Below, in pieces: positions 16,709 through 25,749 of a stretch of 64,000 nt of DNA (positions are counted from its first letter, which is position 1; each line of letters begins with the position of its first letter). Both the position numbers and the translations under genes were made by a program. The stretch is from Dinoroseobacter sp049800775. Lineage in GTDB: Bacteria; Pseudomonadota; Alphaproteobacteria; Rhodobacterales; Rhodobacteraceae. The stretch is taken from the NCBI RefSeq assembly GCF_049800775.1, contig NZ_JBNAFR010000008.1, positions 119,151 to 183,150 of the forward strand. The letters run 5' to 3'. Under the pieces are notes generated by a model, which saw nothing but the letters and a program-made list of their open reading frames with translations, did no database searches and was not told the origin of the DNA.

Positions 16709-18202
16709 ATGGCCTATGTCTTGACCGCCGATGGCGGCACCGAAAGCCTGCGCGTCCGCATCTATGACCTGAACGGCACCTGCGTCGGCTCCCATGCGGA
16801 GCCCTATGAGACGACCTTTTCACCCGGCGCCCGGGCCGAGCAGAACCCCGAGGACTGGTGGACCAGTCTCTGCGTGGCCACCCGCGCCAGCCTGGCCGAG
16901 GCCGGGATCTCCGGCGATCAGGTCGAGGCGATGGCCTATGCGACCACCTGCTGCACGGTGGTGGCGCTGGATGCCTCCGGTGCGCCCCTGCGGCCTGCGC
17001 TCATGTGGATGGACGTGCGCGCCGACAAGGAGGCCGAGGCGGTGCTCGCCACCGGCGATCCGCGCCTGCGCCTGAACTCGGACGGGGCCGGGCCGGTCTC
17101 GGCGGAATGGATGATCCCCAAGGCGCTCTGGCTCAAGCGCAACGAGCCCGAGATCTATGACGCCGCCGCGACCATCTGCGAGTATCAGGACTACCTCACC
17201 CTGCGCCTGACCGGGCAGCGCTGCGCCTCGCTGAACAATGTCGGCCTGCGCTGGCACTATGCCAATCGCGAGGGCGGCTGGGCATCGAGCCTCGTGAGCG
17301 CGCTCGGCATGGATGATCTGGTCGAGAAATGGCCCGAGCGCGTGGCCGCCCCGGGCGAGGTCGTGGGCCCGCTGACCCCCGCCGCCGCCGAGGCGCTGGG
17401 GCTCACCACCCGGACCAAACTGGTGCAGGGCGGCGCGGATGCGCTGATCGGGATGATCGGCCTCGGCGTGGCACAGCCCGGGCAACTCTGCCTGATCACC
17501 GGCTCCTCGCATCTGCAATTCGGCGTCACCGAGACCCCGTTTCACGCGCCGGGCATGTGGGGGGCTTACGCGGATATTGTCTATCCGGACCGCTACATCA
17601 TCGAAGGGGGGCAGACCTCTACCGGCTCGGTGATCAACTGGCTGCGCCGCTTCGTCGGCGGTGAGTTTGATTTCGACGAGATGAACCGCAAGGCCGCCGC
17701 CCTGCCGCCCGGGGCCGAGGGTCTGGTGGTGCAGGACCACTTCCAGGGCAACCGCACGCCCTATACGGATGCGCTCTCGCGCGGGGCGATCACCGGGCTG
17801 ACCCTGGCCCATGAACCCCACCATGTGTTCCGCGCGATCATGGAGGGCATCTCCATGGGCACCCGCGCGATCCTCGAAGCCTTTGCCAAGGGCGGCTATC
17901 AGGGCAGCGAGATGGTGGCCGGGGGCGGGGCGACAAACTCCGAGCTCTTCATGCAGATCCACGCGGATACCGCCGGGATCCCCGTGCGCATCCCGGCCTC
18001 CACCGACGGGCCGACGCTCGGCTCAGCGATCCTCGCGGCCCACGGGGCGGGTTATTTCGCGAGCATCGATGAGGGGATCGCGGCCATGGTCAAACCGGGC
18101 CGCGTGATCGAGCCGAACCCCCAGGCGGTTGCGGCCTATGACGAGATCTACGACCGCTACCACGCGCTCTATCCAGCCCTGAAAGACGCGCTTGCCCGCT
18201 AG
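16709..18202 (+). CDS. FGGY-family carbohydrate kinase
   Basis: A 497-residue two-domain ATP-dependent sugar kinase. The N-terminal phosphate loop reads ADGGTESLRVRIYD (about 7-20), the hinge carries GGQTSTGSVINW (about 305-316), and the ATP-binding GGGATNSELFMQIHAD is near 409. The family phosphorylates free polyols or ketoses, e.g. erythritol, ribulose or xylulose. It ends the rightward operon, 33 nt after the E2 gene. With the DhaK/DhaL kinase in the same locus, two distinct phosphorylation steps or two substrates are likely. The precise substrate cannot be read from sequence. Confidence 0.88.
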   Translation: MAYVLTADGGTESLRVRIYDLNGTCVGSHAEPYETTFSPGARAEQNPEDWWTSLCVATRASLAEAGISGDQVEAMAYATTCCTVVALDASGAPLRPALMWMDVRADKEAEAVLATGDPRLRLNSDGAGPVSAEWMIPKALWLKRNEPEIYDAAATICEYQDYLTLRLTGQRCASLNNVGLRWHYANREGGWASSLVSALGMDDLVEKWPERVAAPGEVVGPLTPAAAEALGLTTRTKLVQGGADALIGMIGLGVAQPGQLCLITGSSHLQFGVTETPFHAPGMWGAYADIVYPDRYIIEGGQTSTGSVINWLRRFVGGEFDFDEMNRKAAALPPGAEGLVVQDHFQGNRTPYTDALSRGAITGLTLAHEPHHVFRAIMEGISMGTRAILEAFAKGGYQGSEMVAGGGATNSELFMQIHADTAGIPVRIPASTDGPTLGSAILAAHGAGYFASIDEGIAAMVKPGRVIEPNPQAVAAYDEIYDRYHALYPALKDALAR

Positions 18203-18218
18203 GCCGGCCCACGGCCTA
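18200..18218 (+). terminator. Hairpin at the end of the catabolic operon
   Basis: A perfect inverted repeat TAGGCCG-GCCCA-CGGCCTA begins at the stop codon of the FGGY kinase. There is no T-tract after it, so a classical intrinsic terminator is uncertain; it may stabilise the 3' end. Confidence 0.4.
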
Positions 18219-18681
18219 CGTCGCGCTCGTAGGGCCAACTAGCGGACGAGGCAGGTGCATGCGTTGGAGCGCCCTCGAGAGAGCTTGCGCGGCGTGCCTC
18301 CCGCGCGCGTCCGCTCGGCGGCACCGAGGATGGACAGGATCAGTGAGCGAATTTTCCCAGTGTGAGTAACTTGCTATATCAGAGAGGTCTGTTTGGTCAG
18401 GCAAGTCTTTGAAAAGGAAATTGATTTTTCAGAGAGCAGCAGCTTTGCGGAGTTTCGCCTGTTTCAGGTCAAAGACCGCAGCCATCCCGTAGCGGACCTA
18501 AGGCACGCGCTGCTTAAGAACTGTAGCGCGGACATCGCGGAGCTTCTCCACTCCTGGGGCAATGTCTACTTCAATTGGTTTACCTTCCGAACAAAAGGGG
18601 CATCGGAACCTACCGACACCCCTTGGGCAGTAACGTACGCGCTGGAACGTCTGGTTCCGGGGTGGTCTTTAGGGCCCAGCC
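18203..18681. other. Intergenic stretch with a doubtful short ORF
   Basis: After the kinase hairpin the base composition drops. One open frame of 105 codons (18393-18710, plus strand, TTG start preceded by AGAGAGG) runs into the 3' end of the oppositely oriented VPLPA gene. Its middle (VADLRHALLKNCSADIAELL) looks protein-like, but I recognise no family, and its overlap with a better gene makes it doubtful. Nothing else was seen. Confidence 0.3.
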
Positions 18682-19236
18682 CTATGCGGCGCTTTTCTTC
18701 CGGCGCTTGAAGACCGCTATGGCTCCGAGGCCCGACAAAAGGAGAAGGCCACCTGCTGGCAATGGAACAGGGGTCACGTCACTTACGGTGAAGTCAATAA
18801 CAACCTGATCGCCTGCAACGCCGGCTCCGCTACCGGCAAAATTCAAATACAAATTGTCTGCATCAAAACTGAGAACTGGCGCAGCATAGTCGGACGAAGC
18901 TAGAGAAACTGACAGAAAGTCGCCAAAAGCGCCAAGTGCATCTGAGATGCGTATGCCGTTAAAGGGTTCGCTATCAACCCAGAATACACCAATCGGGTGA
19001 CTGATCGTTACTTGATTTGCACCTACGTCAACATTGGTTAAGCTAAAGAAGTTTGTCTCTTGACCCGTTCCGACGACAAATTCACCATTGCCAGCAGTAC
19101 CAAGAACAGCGTTCTCATCGGCACCGAATATATAGTCAATCCCGACGGTCTCTCCGGTAAGGGTAGCCGCCGCCAAAGGCGCGGATGTGAACGCAGCGAG
19201 GGTCAACGCGGCAATGAACGTAACATTTTTGGACAT
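18682..19236 (-). CDS. Secreted protein with VPLPA-CTERM sorting signal
   Basis: A 184-residue exported protein. It has an N-terminal signal peptide (MSKNVTFIAALTLAAFTSAPLAAA) and a C-terminal VPLPAG motif, a hydrophobic segment (LLLLSGLGAIAVF) and a basic tail KRRKKSAA, the tripartite VPLPA-CTERM/PEP-CTERM pattern recognised by exosortase-type enzymes. I use ATG 19236 rather than an ATG 30 nt upstream because AGGAAC is well spaced before it and it begins the signal peptide. The mature domain is beta-rich and not recognised. Base composition is AT-richer than the flanking core genes. Confidence 0.8.
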   Translation of the reverse strand: MSKNVTFIAALTLAAFTSAPLAAATLTGETVGIDYIFGADENAVLGTAGNGEFVVGTGQETNFFSLTNVDVGANQVTISHPIGVFWVDSEPFNGIRISDALGAFGDFLSVSLASSDYAAPVLSFDADNLYLNFAGSGAGVAGDQVVIDFTVSDVTPVPLPAGGLLLLSGLGAIAVFKRRKKSAA

Positions 19237-19793
19237 ATTGAGAGTTCCTTCACGTCCCGCACACAATCGAGACTAACAGCTATTGTTCGGAATTTCGCAC
19301 ATTTAGGTTTAGTAACGCGTCCGTTGACACACGGTAACGCTATCAAGGATCAATCCCCTTGTCTCACTAAAAGGCAACTTGCGTCAAAAGCATAGGAATT
19401 TTGGGGTGTTAAGCGCCAAGTGTATGTGGAACGGGCCCTCCGGACAGCGAGACGCTGAACAATCCTCGTGCTCAAGTGTTACCGTTAACGATCCGAGAGA
19501 AATCGAAGTACGCGAAAGGAGCGCCGGAGCATTCGTGCGAAACGAGTCAATTCTGGATTTGGGTTTGAAACCGATCTTCCAGAGAGTGCTCTACATTGGC
19601 CATGCACACTCCGAAGGCTGAAACGACTTTGCAAACTTGCAAAAACCCCCTTTCTGCGCATCACCTCCCTTAGAACCGGTTGCAGCACTAAACAGTTTGG
19701 GCTCAAAGAGGTCATTCCATGGCAGCGCATGTATCGACCTGTTCGCCCAGACTTGGTAAGGCGGGCCATGGCTAGCAAGCTCGACCACCACGC

Positions 19794-19820
19794 GCGTCTT
19801 TCCGTCGCCCCCATGATGGA
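19794..19820 (+). repeat. dusA att: Left attachment-like repeat (copy of dusA 5' end)
   Basis: Positions 19806-19820 (CGCCCCCATGATGGA) are identical to 25794-25808 inside dusA. The preceding 12 nt match at 7 positions, and after a one-base slip TGGA also matches. The dusA sequence encodes the conserved APMMDWT motif, the known target of dusA-specific tyrosine integrases. A direct repeat of this site about 6 kb upstream of dusA is what integration and target duplication would leave. Confidence 0.72.
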
Positions 19821-19882
19821 TGGAACAGGTAGTTCGAAATTTTCTTTCTTGTTCTGAAGGCTTTGCCAGGGCCTTGTGGTGC

Positions 19883-19904
19883 ATGTTGTAAAAAATGTTG
19901 TAAA
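19883..19904 (+). repeat. Two direct ATGTTGTAAA repeats at the left island end
   Basis: ATGTTGTAAA occurs at 19883-19892 and again at 19895-19904, 12 bp apart, 63-84 bp inside the left attachment-like repeat. The same 8-mer core appears inverted near the right end (25628-25635). Spacing of about one helical turn suggests cooperative protein binding. Confidence 0.5.
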
Positions 19905-20267
19905 TCTCCACGCCGGTTTGCCGGCCCGCTACACTACTCAGGCATGCGAACTCTTTCGCCACCGTATCCCTCGATCCTCGACGGCCTCACCCCGCGGGAG
20001 TATCACAAACGGTCAGAAGAGGACCAAACACTGAACAGAGCTAACCTAAATTAGCGGACTCCAAGGGGAGCAGGTCACCGCGCATGAATGACGGGCTCCG
20101 TAATGGCGTCGGTTTCGGCACGGTTTCCTCTGTAGTCCGTGACTCGCCGTCTGATGCGTTCCAATACACCAGTGGGCCTCCGTCGCAACGGTCGGACCGT
20201 TCCACCGGGCTGATCTGGGAGAACGCACCGTCTGCGCCGAGCTTACGCGACCAGAAACGTTCTATTC

Positions 20268-20813
20268 TCACATGGCAAAGTCCTGCAATGCCTCCGCATA
20301 ATCCGGATCGGTCTCACGCCGTCGTGCAAGTTCCGCCGCGAACGTCTTGGCGAAACCCTCTTTGAGGCTGTCGAAAAAGGCAGCGGTTTCCTCGCGGGCG
20401 CATAGGTCGGCTTCAACGCAGAGATGAGCGCGTTCAAAGAAGTAGACAGTATCGTTGAATTGTTTGCGGGCGCGCGGGTCTTCCAGCACCGCGGTCGCAA
20501 CGATTTCGTAAAAGCGCTCGGCATAAGCGCCGCCCGTGCGCGCGGCGATGCGCGCGTCCTCGGGCATCCCGGCAATCTCGGCGGCGACGGTGGCAGCCAA
20601 TTCGTCATGGGCCTGGCGGAAGCCCCGCGTCTCCCACACGTCGAGCAGGCCAAGCGTCGCCTGCGCGCGAGCCGCCTCTGCCCGAGCGTCCAACTCGCGG
20701 AAACCCAACCACCCCGTGATGATCAATGCTGTCACACCGATCACGGCACAAAGACCAGCTATGCCGTCCCACGCGACGACGCTGATCCGCAAGAAGCGCG
20801 GCTCGTCATCCAC
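20268..20813 (-). CDS. Single-pass membrane protein, third gene of the caspase operon
   Basis: About 181 residues. A hydrophobic segment near the N-terminus (WDGIAGLCAVIGVTALIITGWLG in part) is followed by a soluble, helix-rich domain (ARAEAARAQATLGLLDVWET onward) ending in a charged tail. The domain resembles DUF4760-like cytoplasmic or periplasmic domains, but I do not assign it firmly. I prefer GTG 20813, with GGAGG nine bases upstream and an 8-nt overlap with the preceding gene, over ATG 20867, which would overlap by 62 nt. Function unknown; the neighbours suggest a partner of the secreted caspase. Confidence 0.7.
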   Translation of the reverse strand: MDDEPRFLRISVVAWDGIAGLCAVIGVTALIITGWLGFRELDARAEAARAQATLGLLDVWETRGFRQAHDELAATVAAEIAGMPEDARIAARTGGAYAERFYEIVATAVLEDPRARKQFNDTVYFFERAHLCVEADLCAREETAAFFDSLKEGFAKTFAAELARRRETDPDYAEALQDFAM

Positions 20814-21207
20814 CCGGGCAAGCCTCCGACAGGCGAAAGACCGTTCTGGGATCGAACGGGCCGTCATGCGCTTCGATCAGGTCCCGCAGGCAGCGGGCCG
20901 AGGATCGGTCGAGAATGTAGACTGACTTCACCCGGGACGCGGATGAGCCCGGCGCGTCGATCGTTCCCATCCCTGAAAAATCCCGCGTTCCGTCGTTACT
21001 CATTCCGTCACACCCGGCCAAGTTGACTGTGTGGAACCCGGTCGGGGACTTTTCCAAAGCGACCATCAAGTCGTCGAAGTTCGCCCGGTAGCAGGCGGCA
21101 TGCGCTTCGGTCATTTCGACCACCGTATCGCATAGAACGCATTGCGCCTCAGCGGGACCGGTGACTGCTGCCAAGGCCAAAGAGAGCATCAATTTAGAAG
21201 AGCGCAT
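20806..21207 (-). CDS. Small secreted protein, second gene of the caspase operon
   Basis: 133 residues with a clear signal peptide (MRSSKLMLSLALAAVTGPAEA, cleavage before Q/C). The mature part has five cysteines, including CVLC directly after the cleavage site, which suggests disulfides in the periplasm. No family recognised. Its start overlaps the end of the caspase gene by 14 nt, so it is co-translated with it. ATG 21189 is an alternative start, but it would remove the basic n-region of the signal peptide. Confidence 0.7.
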   Translation of the reverse strand: MRSSKLMLSLALAAVTGPAEAQCVLCDTVVEMTEAHAACYRANFDDLMVALEKSPTGFHTVNLAGCDGMSNDGTRDFSGMGTIDAPGSSASRVKSVYILDRSSARCLRDLIEAHDGPFDPRTVFRLSEACPGG

Positions 21208-24200
21208 AATCCCCCACCATTCGCGTCCGTGTCAGCCACGGCGTCTGTTCGCCATTCGACAGCGCGCGCACCCTATCGCGCACGCCGCGCCACAACTCCG
21301 TGGTCTCAATCCGTCCATTGCCATTCGTGTCGTGCGTAGCTCGTTCGGTAACCAGCACCTCGGACAGGGCAGCGGTAAACAGGCCGCCGCCCACCGCATC
21401 GGACTCCGTGCTGACCTCGCGACCCTTCGATGCGGCCAGGATGGTGACGTTGGCCGGGATCGCAGACAGCCCCGCGACCGCATCGTCGTTGGAGGCGAAG
21501 ACTCCGCTGTTAGCCGCCCCCGCATGGCAGGCGTCCAATAGGATGGTGATCCGCGCCTGCGTATCTGCCAGGATCTCGGCGACCTCGGACCAAACCAGCG
21601 CGGTGCCAGCGGGATCGTCCGGGTCCGTACCGGCTGTGGCGAAGTAGAACGCCCCGTCCGGCCCTGTCAGCCCATGGCCCGCGAAGAACAGCACGCCGTG
21701 ATCCTGGGGGCCTAGTCCGGAGACAGTATCCTGGAGCTTCGATAGGATTGCCGCAGGTGTTGCACCGGCATCCACGAGCAATTCAGGCACGTCCGCCCCC
21801 ACTTGGGGTGCCATCATCGTCTGCATCAGAGTGCCGACATCGACCTTTGCGTAGTTCAGGTCTGTAAGGCGGGGGTCTTCGTAAACGTCGACGCCCACCA
21901 ATAGTGCCGCTGTCCGTCCCCGGCCGCGCGCGTCTGGGCCCAGATCGGCCGTTACCTCTCGTGATGCGGTCCCGTCTGCAGCACGCGCCACGACGGCCGC
22001 CCACCGTGCCCCCTGGAGCCGGGGGATGGACAGGAGATGGTCAGCCTCCGAGGCCGGGATTGTGTCGGTCAGCACACCATCCTGATAGACCTCGATTACC
22101 TCTGCCGGATACCTGGGGTCCAAGGCCGTGGATATCCGCACCTTGTCACCCGCGGCCTCGATCTTTGCCTCGAGCATCGGGGGAACTGGTGGGGCAGGGG
22201 CGCGCGGCACCTCGCCCGCCAGCGCCATAGAGGCCAAACCCGGGACACGGCGGGTGGTGGCAAATCGATCCAGGCTGAACTGTCCGTCCAGGCCGGGAAA
22301 GCGCAGGTCAATGGCGGCCGCCGCCTCGGCGGTGACGTCGAAATGGAAGTCGTCGGTCCAGACCGCGATCTCGTCCTCCACGATCCGGCCGTGCAGCACC
22401 GTCTCGCCATCTGAAATACGGTGCACGTGCAGCCCGCCGTCAGAGTTGACCTGCACGACGTGGCGGTAATCCTCGGTCAGGTACGCGTCTTGCAGAAGTC
22501 CACCGGAGGGAAGGTTGCGTTTCTCGAAGGCTGGTCTCTTGTCATCCAAGTTGATCACAATGATCCCAGCTACACGGCTTGAGAAAAGCGTAAGGTAGTT
22601 TCCAGATAGATAACCACGGAACGGTGTTGAATGAAATTGCCAGTCATTCAAATATGTCCCAGCAATTTGCTCGCTACTATAAACAATCATGTCAAGAACA
22701 TTGGCCGGATGAGCTTTTCTCAAATCAATTAACAGGAGCGTGCCGACCATGCCGAGCCCTCCAAATGTCCCGCCAAACTCGCACGTATAGCTAATAATCC
22801 AAACCGGTGCCTCATTTTCGCGTTCGAATTTCTGAGCGCCTGAGATTGCCGCAGGCAAGACAATGCCCCGATTGCTTTGCCTCTGATTGACATAAAACTC
22901 GCTAAAATCAACATGAGAACAACTTTCGGTTGCATACTCTTCTTCTGCCATATCCCATATGAGCGGAATACCAAATTTTCGAAAGTCAACTGCCAATGCA
23001 GAACGTATGGCTGACGACCTCTCAATCGGCACAGCTGCTGATAGGTAACTGGAAGTTTCGTTATCCAAGTTCAACAACGGCGCGGTTTGCTCGGAAAACG
23101 CCATCCCTAACCTGCCAAAGTGTTCTGTACTCAGGATTTGTTTGCTTTGCGCGTGATTTGCGACGACCTTTGACCATTCAAATCGACCCCCGGACCGAAT
23201 TGCCAATACGTCCGAGATTGTAGCGGTACGTCTTTCTTCACCCTCGCCAATAAATCGGTCGCCAGACTGAATGCCGCGTTCGATGTTTCTAAGCGGATGA
23301 CGTCGGGACGGAGAAATAGAAGATATTGTCCCAATCGAGCTCAATGTAATGAAGTCGAGCATGGCCGTGGAGTCACGGCGTCCCCCTCGCTGCATCGGAC
23401 CTAAACCACTCTCGGTGGTAGCATCTCCTTGGTAATTTGGGGCCTGCATTGGGAATGATCTTCCGACTTCGTGGCCGACAATAGACAGGACAGCGTTTTC
23501 GAGGTCGATACGGATGTCCCCAAAGACAGTGCGATCAGGCAAGTCCGATACATCAAATGCGCCGCAGCACGATGGGCCGGTCATCCCGACGTCCAAGGCG
23601 ACCTTGTTATCGAACGGGCTTCGAACATGCATTCCGCCATAAGGCGAGGTCGTCGTGAGAAACCAGCTATCGCCAGGCGCCCAAGCCGTCTGCCAAGCAG
23701 GGGCGCGTGCGACCGTTTGGCCGTCGACGATATCCACCACCTCACGCTCACCATCATGGTTCACGGCGACAAAGCGTAGCGTTGAGGAGAGGTCAAGGTC
23801 CTCCCCAGCCCGTTCGACTATCTCCGTCCCGTCCCTTGCGGTGATCCGGAACCGCGTCTCGTTGAGCTCGATCCTACGGTCGAACTTGGGGACATTGATG
23901 GTGTGGGTGAAGTCCGCCCGGCTGGCGGGAGTGCCGACGACCAAGCGGGGCGGAGCGGGTGTGACCTCGACCACGCGGTCCACCTGCTTGAGCACTACCT
24001 CCTCCTGACAGGCGCGCAGATAGGCGACGACGGATAGGCGTACCGGGGTCGGACCGGCCAGAAGAGGCATCATGTCGATCTTGCCTGCATGTCCGGCACC
24101 GCGGGCCCACAGCGCTACCATCGCACGGCTCTGTCCCCGCCCGGCCTTGATCCCGAATGGGGTGGGAGCCTCGGGGCCAAGTGCGAAGAAGCCTTCACCT

Positions 24201-25300
24201 TTGAACCGGACCGGGGCGGGCGTCTCGGCCATCACCCAGACCGGGATACGTTCGATCAGATCATTGCCCCGGTAACTGAAAACGATGGGCTGGCCGACAC
24301 GGCCAAGACCGGTCCCGGCATCCAGGGTGATCCTTTCAGCCAGCTGTTGCAGATCTGCGCGCTCCGCCTCGCAGGTCCGGCCCAGAGGCGCGGCGGCGGC
24401 ACGAACGCGGGCAGCGTGCGTTTCGGGCGTATCATCAGGCCGCCAGGCAACGGACTCGTCCACCATGGGACCTGGGCCGCGCGTCGGTGGGGGAGGCAAG
24501 CGTCTGACCGCCTCCGTCAGTTCTCCGGACACGGCACCACGGTACCGGGTGGCGCCGTTGGCACCCGACTTCAAAAAGCAGATGTTCCCGTCGCGGCCGT
24601 TCCAGGTGTAAATTGTGCAATCCTCGGTCAGCTGGCACAGGGCCGCACATTGCCGCTCCGAGATCCCCGCGAGCAACGGATCGGTGAGACCCGATCGCAG
24701 GTCGAACCCGGGGACATCGGTGTCGTTGTAACGTCGGAATACGTCGAACGGATCGCCCGGATCGGGGAACGTCATCGTCGCCTCGTCCGTGAAGCGCTGG
24801 TAACGCCCGTTGAAGGGGTCGGGCGGCAGTGAAGCCGAGCCCGGGGAAGCGGTGCCGCCTGCTGTGCGAAACGCTTGCATCCGGCAATGGCCATCCAACT
24901 GTGACAATGCATCCGAACTACCGCGAAGACTGAAGAGATAGCCGCGGCGGCCGTCCCCGATCATCATCTCGCTGCCTTGACGCATGGCCGACACGATCTC
25001 GCGTCCGACGGGGTCGTTCAGTCCCACGATCAAAGCATCGGATGCGGAGGATCGGGTCAGAGTGAAGCTTCCGCTGCGCCCCATGGTCATTTGCAACGCA
25101 GCAGGCATCGATCGCCACGCTTGGTGCTGTGTCTCCATCTGCAGACCGCCAGCGTCAGTGCATATGAATTCGAGGCACGGCGCACCGCCACTACCGCAGA
25201 TTGTTGCAATGCCATCCCTGTAGGACCACCGATCCACCGCTTGCGCTGCAGCCTGCTCGCCGAACGAACAGGCAATCAAAATTACAAAAAGCCACCGCAT
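21194..25300 (-). CDS. Secreted caspase-family (C14) protein with PAN/Apple-like segment and EF-hand loop
   Basis: A 1368-residue protein. Signal peptide at 1-21 (MRWLFVILIACSFGEQAAAQ). A cysteine-containing PAN/Apple-like segment at about 192-260 includes ERQCAALCQLTEDCTIYTWN. A long beta-rich middle (about 300-1100) has no family I recognise. The C-terminal caspase fold (about 1130-1368) opens with ALLVGVDVYED, has catalytic H1209 in FFAGHG and C1258 in LLDACHAG, and a perfect EF-hand loop DTNGNGRIETTE at 1324-1335. ATG 25300 is preferred to 25381 because it begins the signal peptide. It leads a three-gene operon inside the dusA island. A calcium-activated extracytoplasmic protease is the inferred role. 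Confidence 0.85.
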   Translation of the reverse strand: MRWLFVILIACSFGEQAAAQAVDRWSYRDGIATICGSGGAPCLEFICTDAGGLQMETQHQAWRSMPAALQMTMGRSGSFTLTRSSASDALIVGLNDPVGREIVSAMRQGSEMMIGDGRRGYLFSLRGSSDALSQLDGHCRMQAFRTAGGTASPGSASLPPDPFNGRYQRFTDEATMTFPDPGDPFDVFRRYNDTDVPGFDLRSGLTDPLLAGISERQCAALCQLTEDCTIYTWNGRDGNICFLKSGANGATRYRGAVSGELTEAVRRLPPPPTRGPGPMVDESVAWRPDDTPETHAARVRAAAAPLGRTCEAERADLQQLAERITLDAGTGLGRVGQPIVFSYRGNDLIERIPVWVMAETPAPVRFKGEGFFALGPEAPTPFGIKAGRGQSRAMVALWARGAGHAGKIDMMPLLAGPTPVRLSVVAYLRACQEEVVLKQVDRVVEVTPAPPRLVVGTPASRADFTHTINVPKFDRRIELNETRFRITARDGTEIVERAGEDLDLSSTLRFVAVNHDGEREVVDIVDGQTVARAPAWQTAWAPGDSWFLTTTSPYGGMHVRSPFDNKVALDVGMTGPSCCGAFDVSDLPDRTVFGDIRIDLENAVLSIVGHEVGRSFPMQAPNYQGDATTESGLGPMQRGGRRDSTAMLDFITLSSIGTISSISPSRRHPLRNIERGIQSGDRFIGEGEERRTATISDVLAIRSGGRFEWSKVVANHAQSKQILSTEHFGRLGMAFSEQTAPLLNLDNETSSYLSAAVPIERSSAIRSALAVDFRKFGIPLIWDMAEEEYATESCSHVDFSEFYVNQRQSNRGIVLPAAISGAQKFERENEAPVWIISYTCEFGGTFGGLGMVGTLLLIDLRKAHPANVLDMIVYSSEQIAGTYLNDWQFHSTPFRGYLSGNYLTLFSSRVAGIIVINLDDKRPAFEKRNLPSGGLLQDAYLTEDYRHVVQVNSDGGLHVHRISDGETVLHGRIVEDEIAVWTDDFHFDVTAEAAAAIDLRFPGLDGQFSLDRFATTRRVPGLASMALAGEVPRAPAPPVPPMLEAKIEAAGDKVRISTALDPRYPAEVIEVYQDGVLTDTIPASEADHLLSIPRLQGARWAAVVARAADGTASREVTADLGPDARGRGRTAALLVGVDVYEDPRLTDLNYAKVDVGTLMQTMMAPQVGADVPELLVDAGATPAAILSKLQDTVSGLGPQDHGVLFFAGHGLTGPDGAFYFATAGTDPDDPAGTALVWSEVAEILADTQARITILLDACHAGAANSGVFASNDDAVAGLSAIPANVTILAASKGREVSTESDAVGGGLFTAALSEVLVTERATHDTNGNGRIETTELWRGVRDRVRALSNGEQTPWLTRTRMVGDYALF

Positions 25301-25749
25301 GACTGTTCCCCAACTGGCTCCACTCGACGCTAGCAGCATCTTGCTACGGCGCAATACGTAACATCGAAGAAGCTTTTCCATTGAGCTTAGGTCATCGAAG
25401 GCCTCGGGTATTCGAACACAAAACCAAGTTCAAAAGCTTGAAGGTCAGCCTTTTTGGTGGAGGCCGAAATAGATGCCTATCTGAACGTGATCTTCGTGCA
25501 GTCCGCAGCGAGTTTGCACTTTGCCCGCATTTTGTGAGTGCACGAGTGGCGCAGCGAAAAGTGGCAATCGAGCGCACACGGATTCGAACTTAACACCGAT
25601 AGAAGAACAGAGAGGGGTGGGCCGCGCTACAACATCGCGATTCAGGCGCAACATTTGTTGTAATTTGACCAAAAACAGGTGCAGATGAGCCGGAAACGGA
25701 CTGGAATGATGCTCTGGCGCGATCGTCCGCTCTGCGCTAAACGGCAGCA
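25301..25749. other. Intergenic region between caspase operon and dusA
   Basis: 449 nt of mixed composition. The part next to the caspase gene must hold its leftward promoter. The right part carries an inverted pair TACAAC (25628-25633) and GTTGTA (25657-25662), sharing the ATGTTGTA core with the left island end. No integrase or other convincing gene is present on either strand. Confidence 0.5.

Larger units (their letters stand above)
19237..20267. other. 1-kb AT-rich stretch without a convincing gene; contains the left dusA repeat
   Basis: Several short frames exist on both strands (e.g. 19485-19814 and 19591-19962 minus, 20041-20271 minus), but they overlap each other, lack ribosome sites and show no recognisable domain. 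The informative content is the copy of the dusA 5' end at 19794-19820 and the two ATGTTGTAAA repeats at 19883-19904. The stretch is probably a decayed boundary of mobile DNA. Confidence 0.55.

Noticed and set aside
18307..18340. Possible third copy of the dusA attachment sequence (GAGGATGGACAGGATC)
   Set aside because: Only scattered matches without a contiguous core; similarity is at chance level for GC-rich DNA.
19485..19962. Two overlapping minus-strand frames of 109 and 123 codons at the left island end
   Set aside because: They overlap in different frames, lack ribosome sites and domains, and span the attachment-like repeat.
25575..25597. GGATTCGAACTT resembles a tRNA T-arm on the minus strand
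   Set aside because: The flanking bases cannot pair to form the T stem, and no acceptor or anticodon arm follows.
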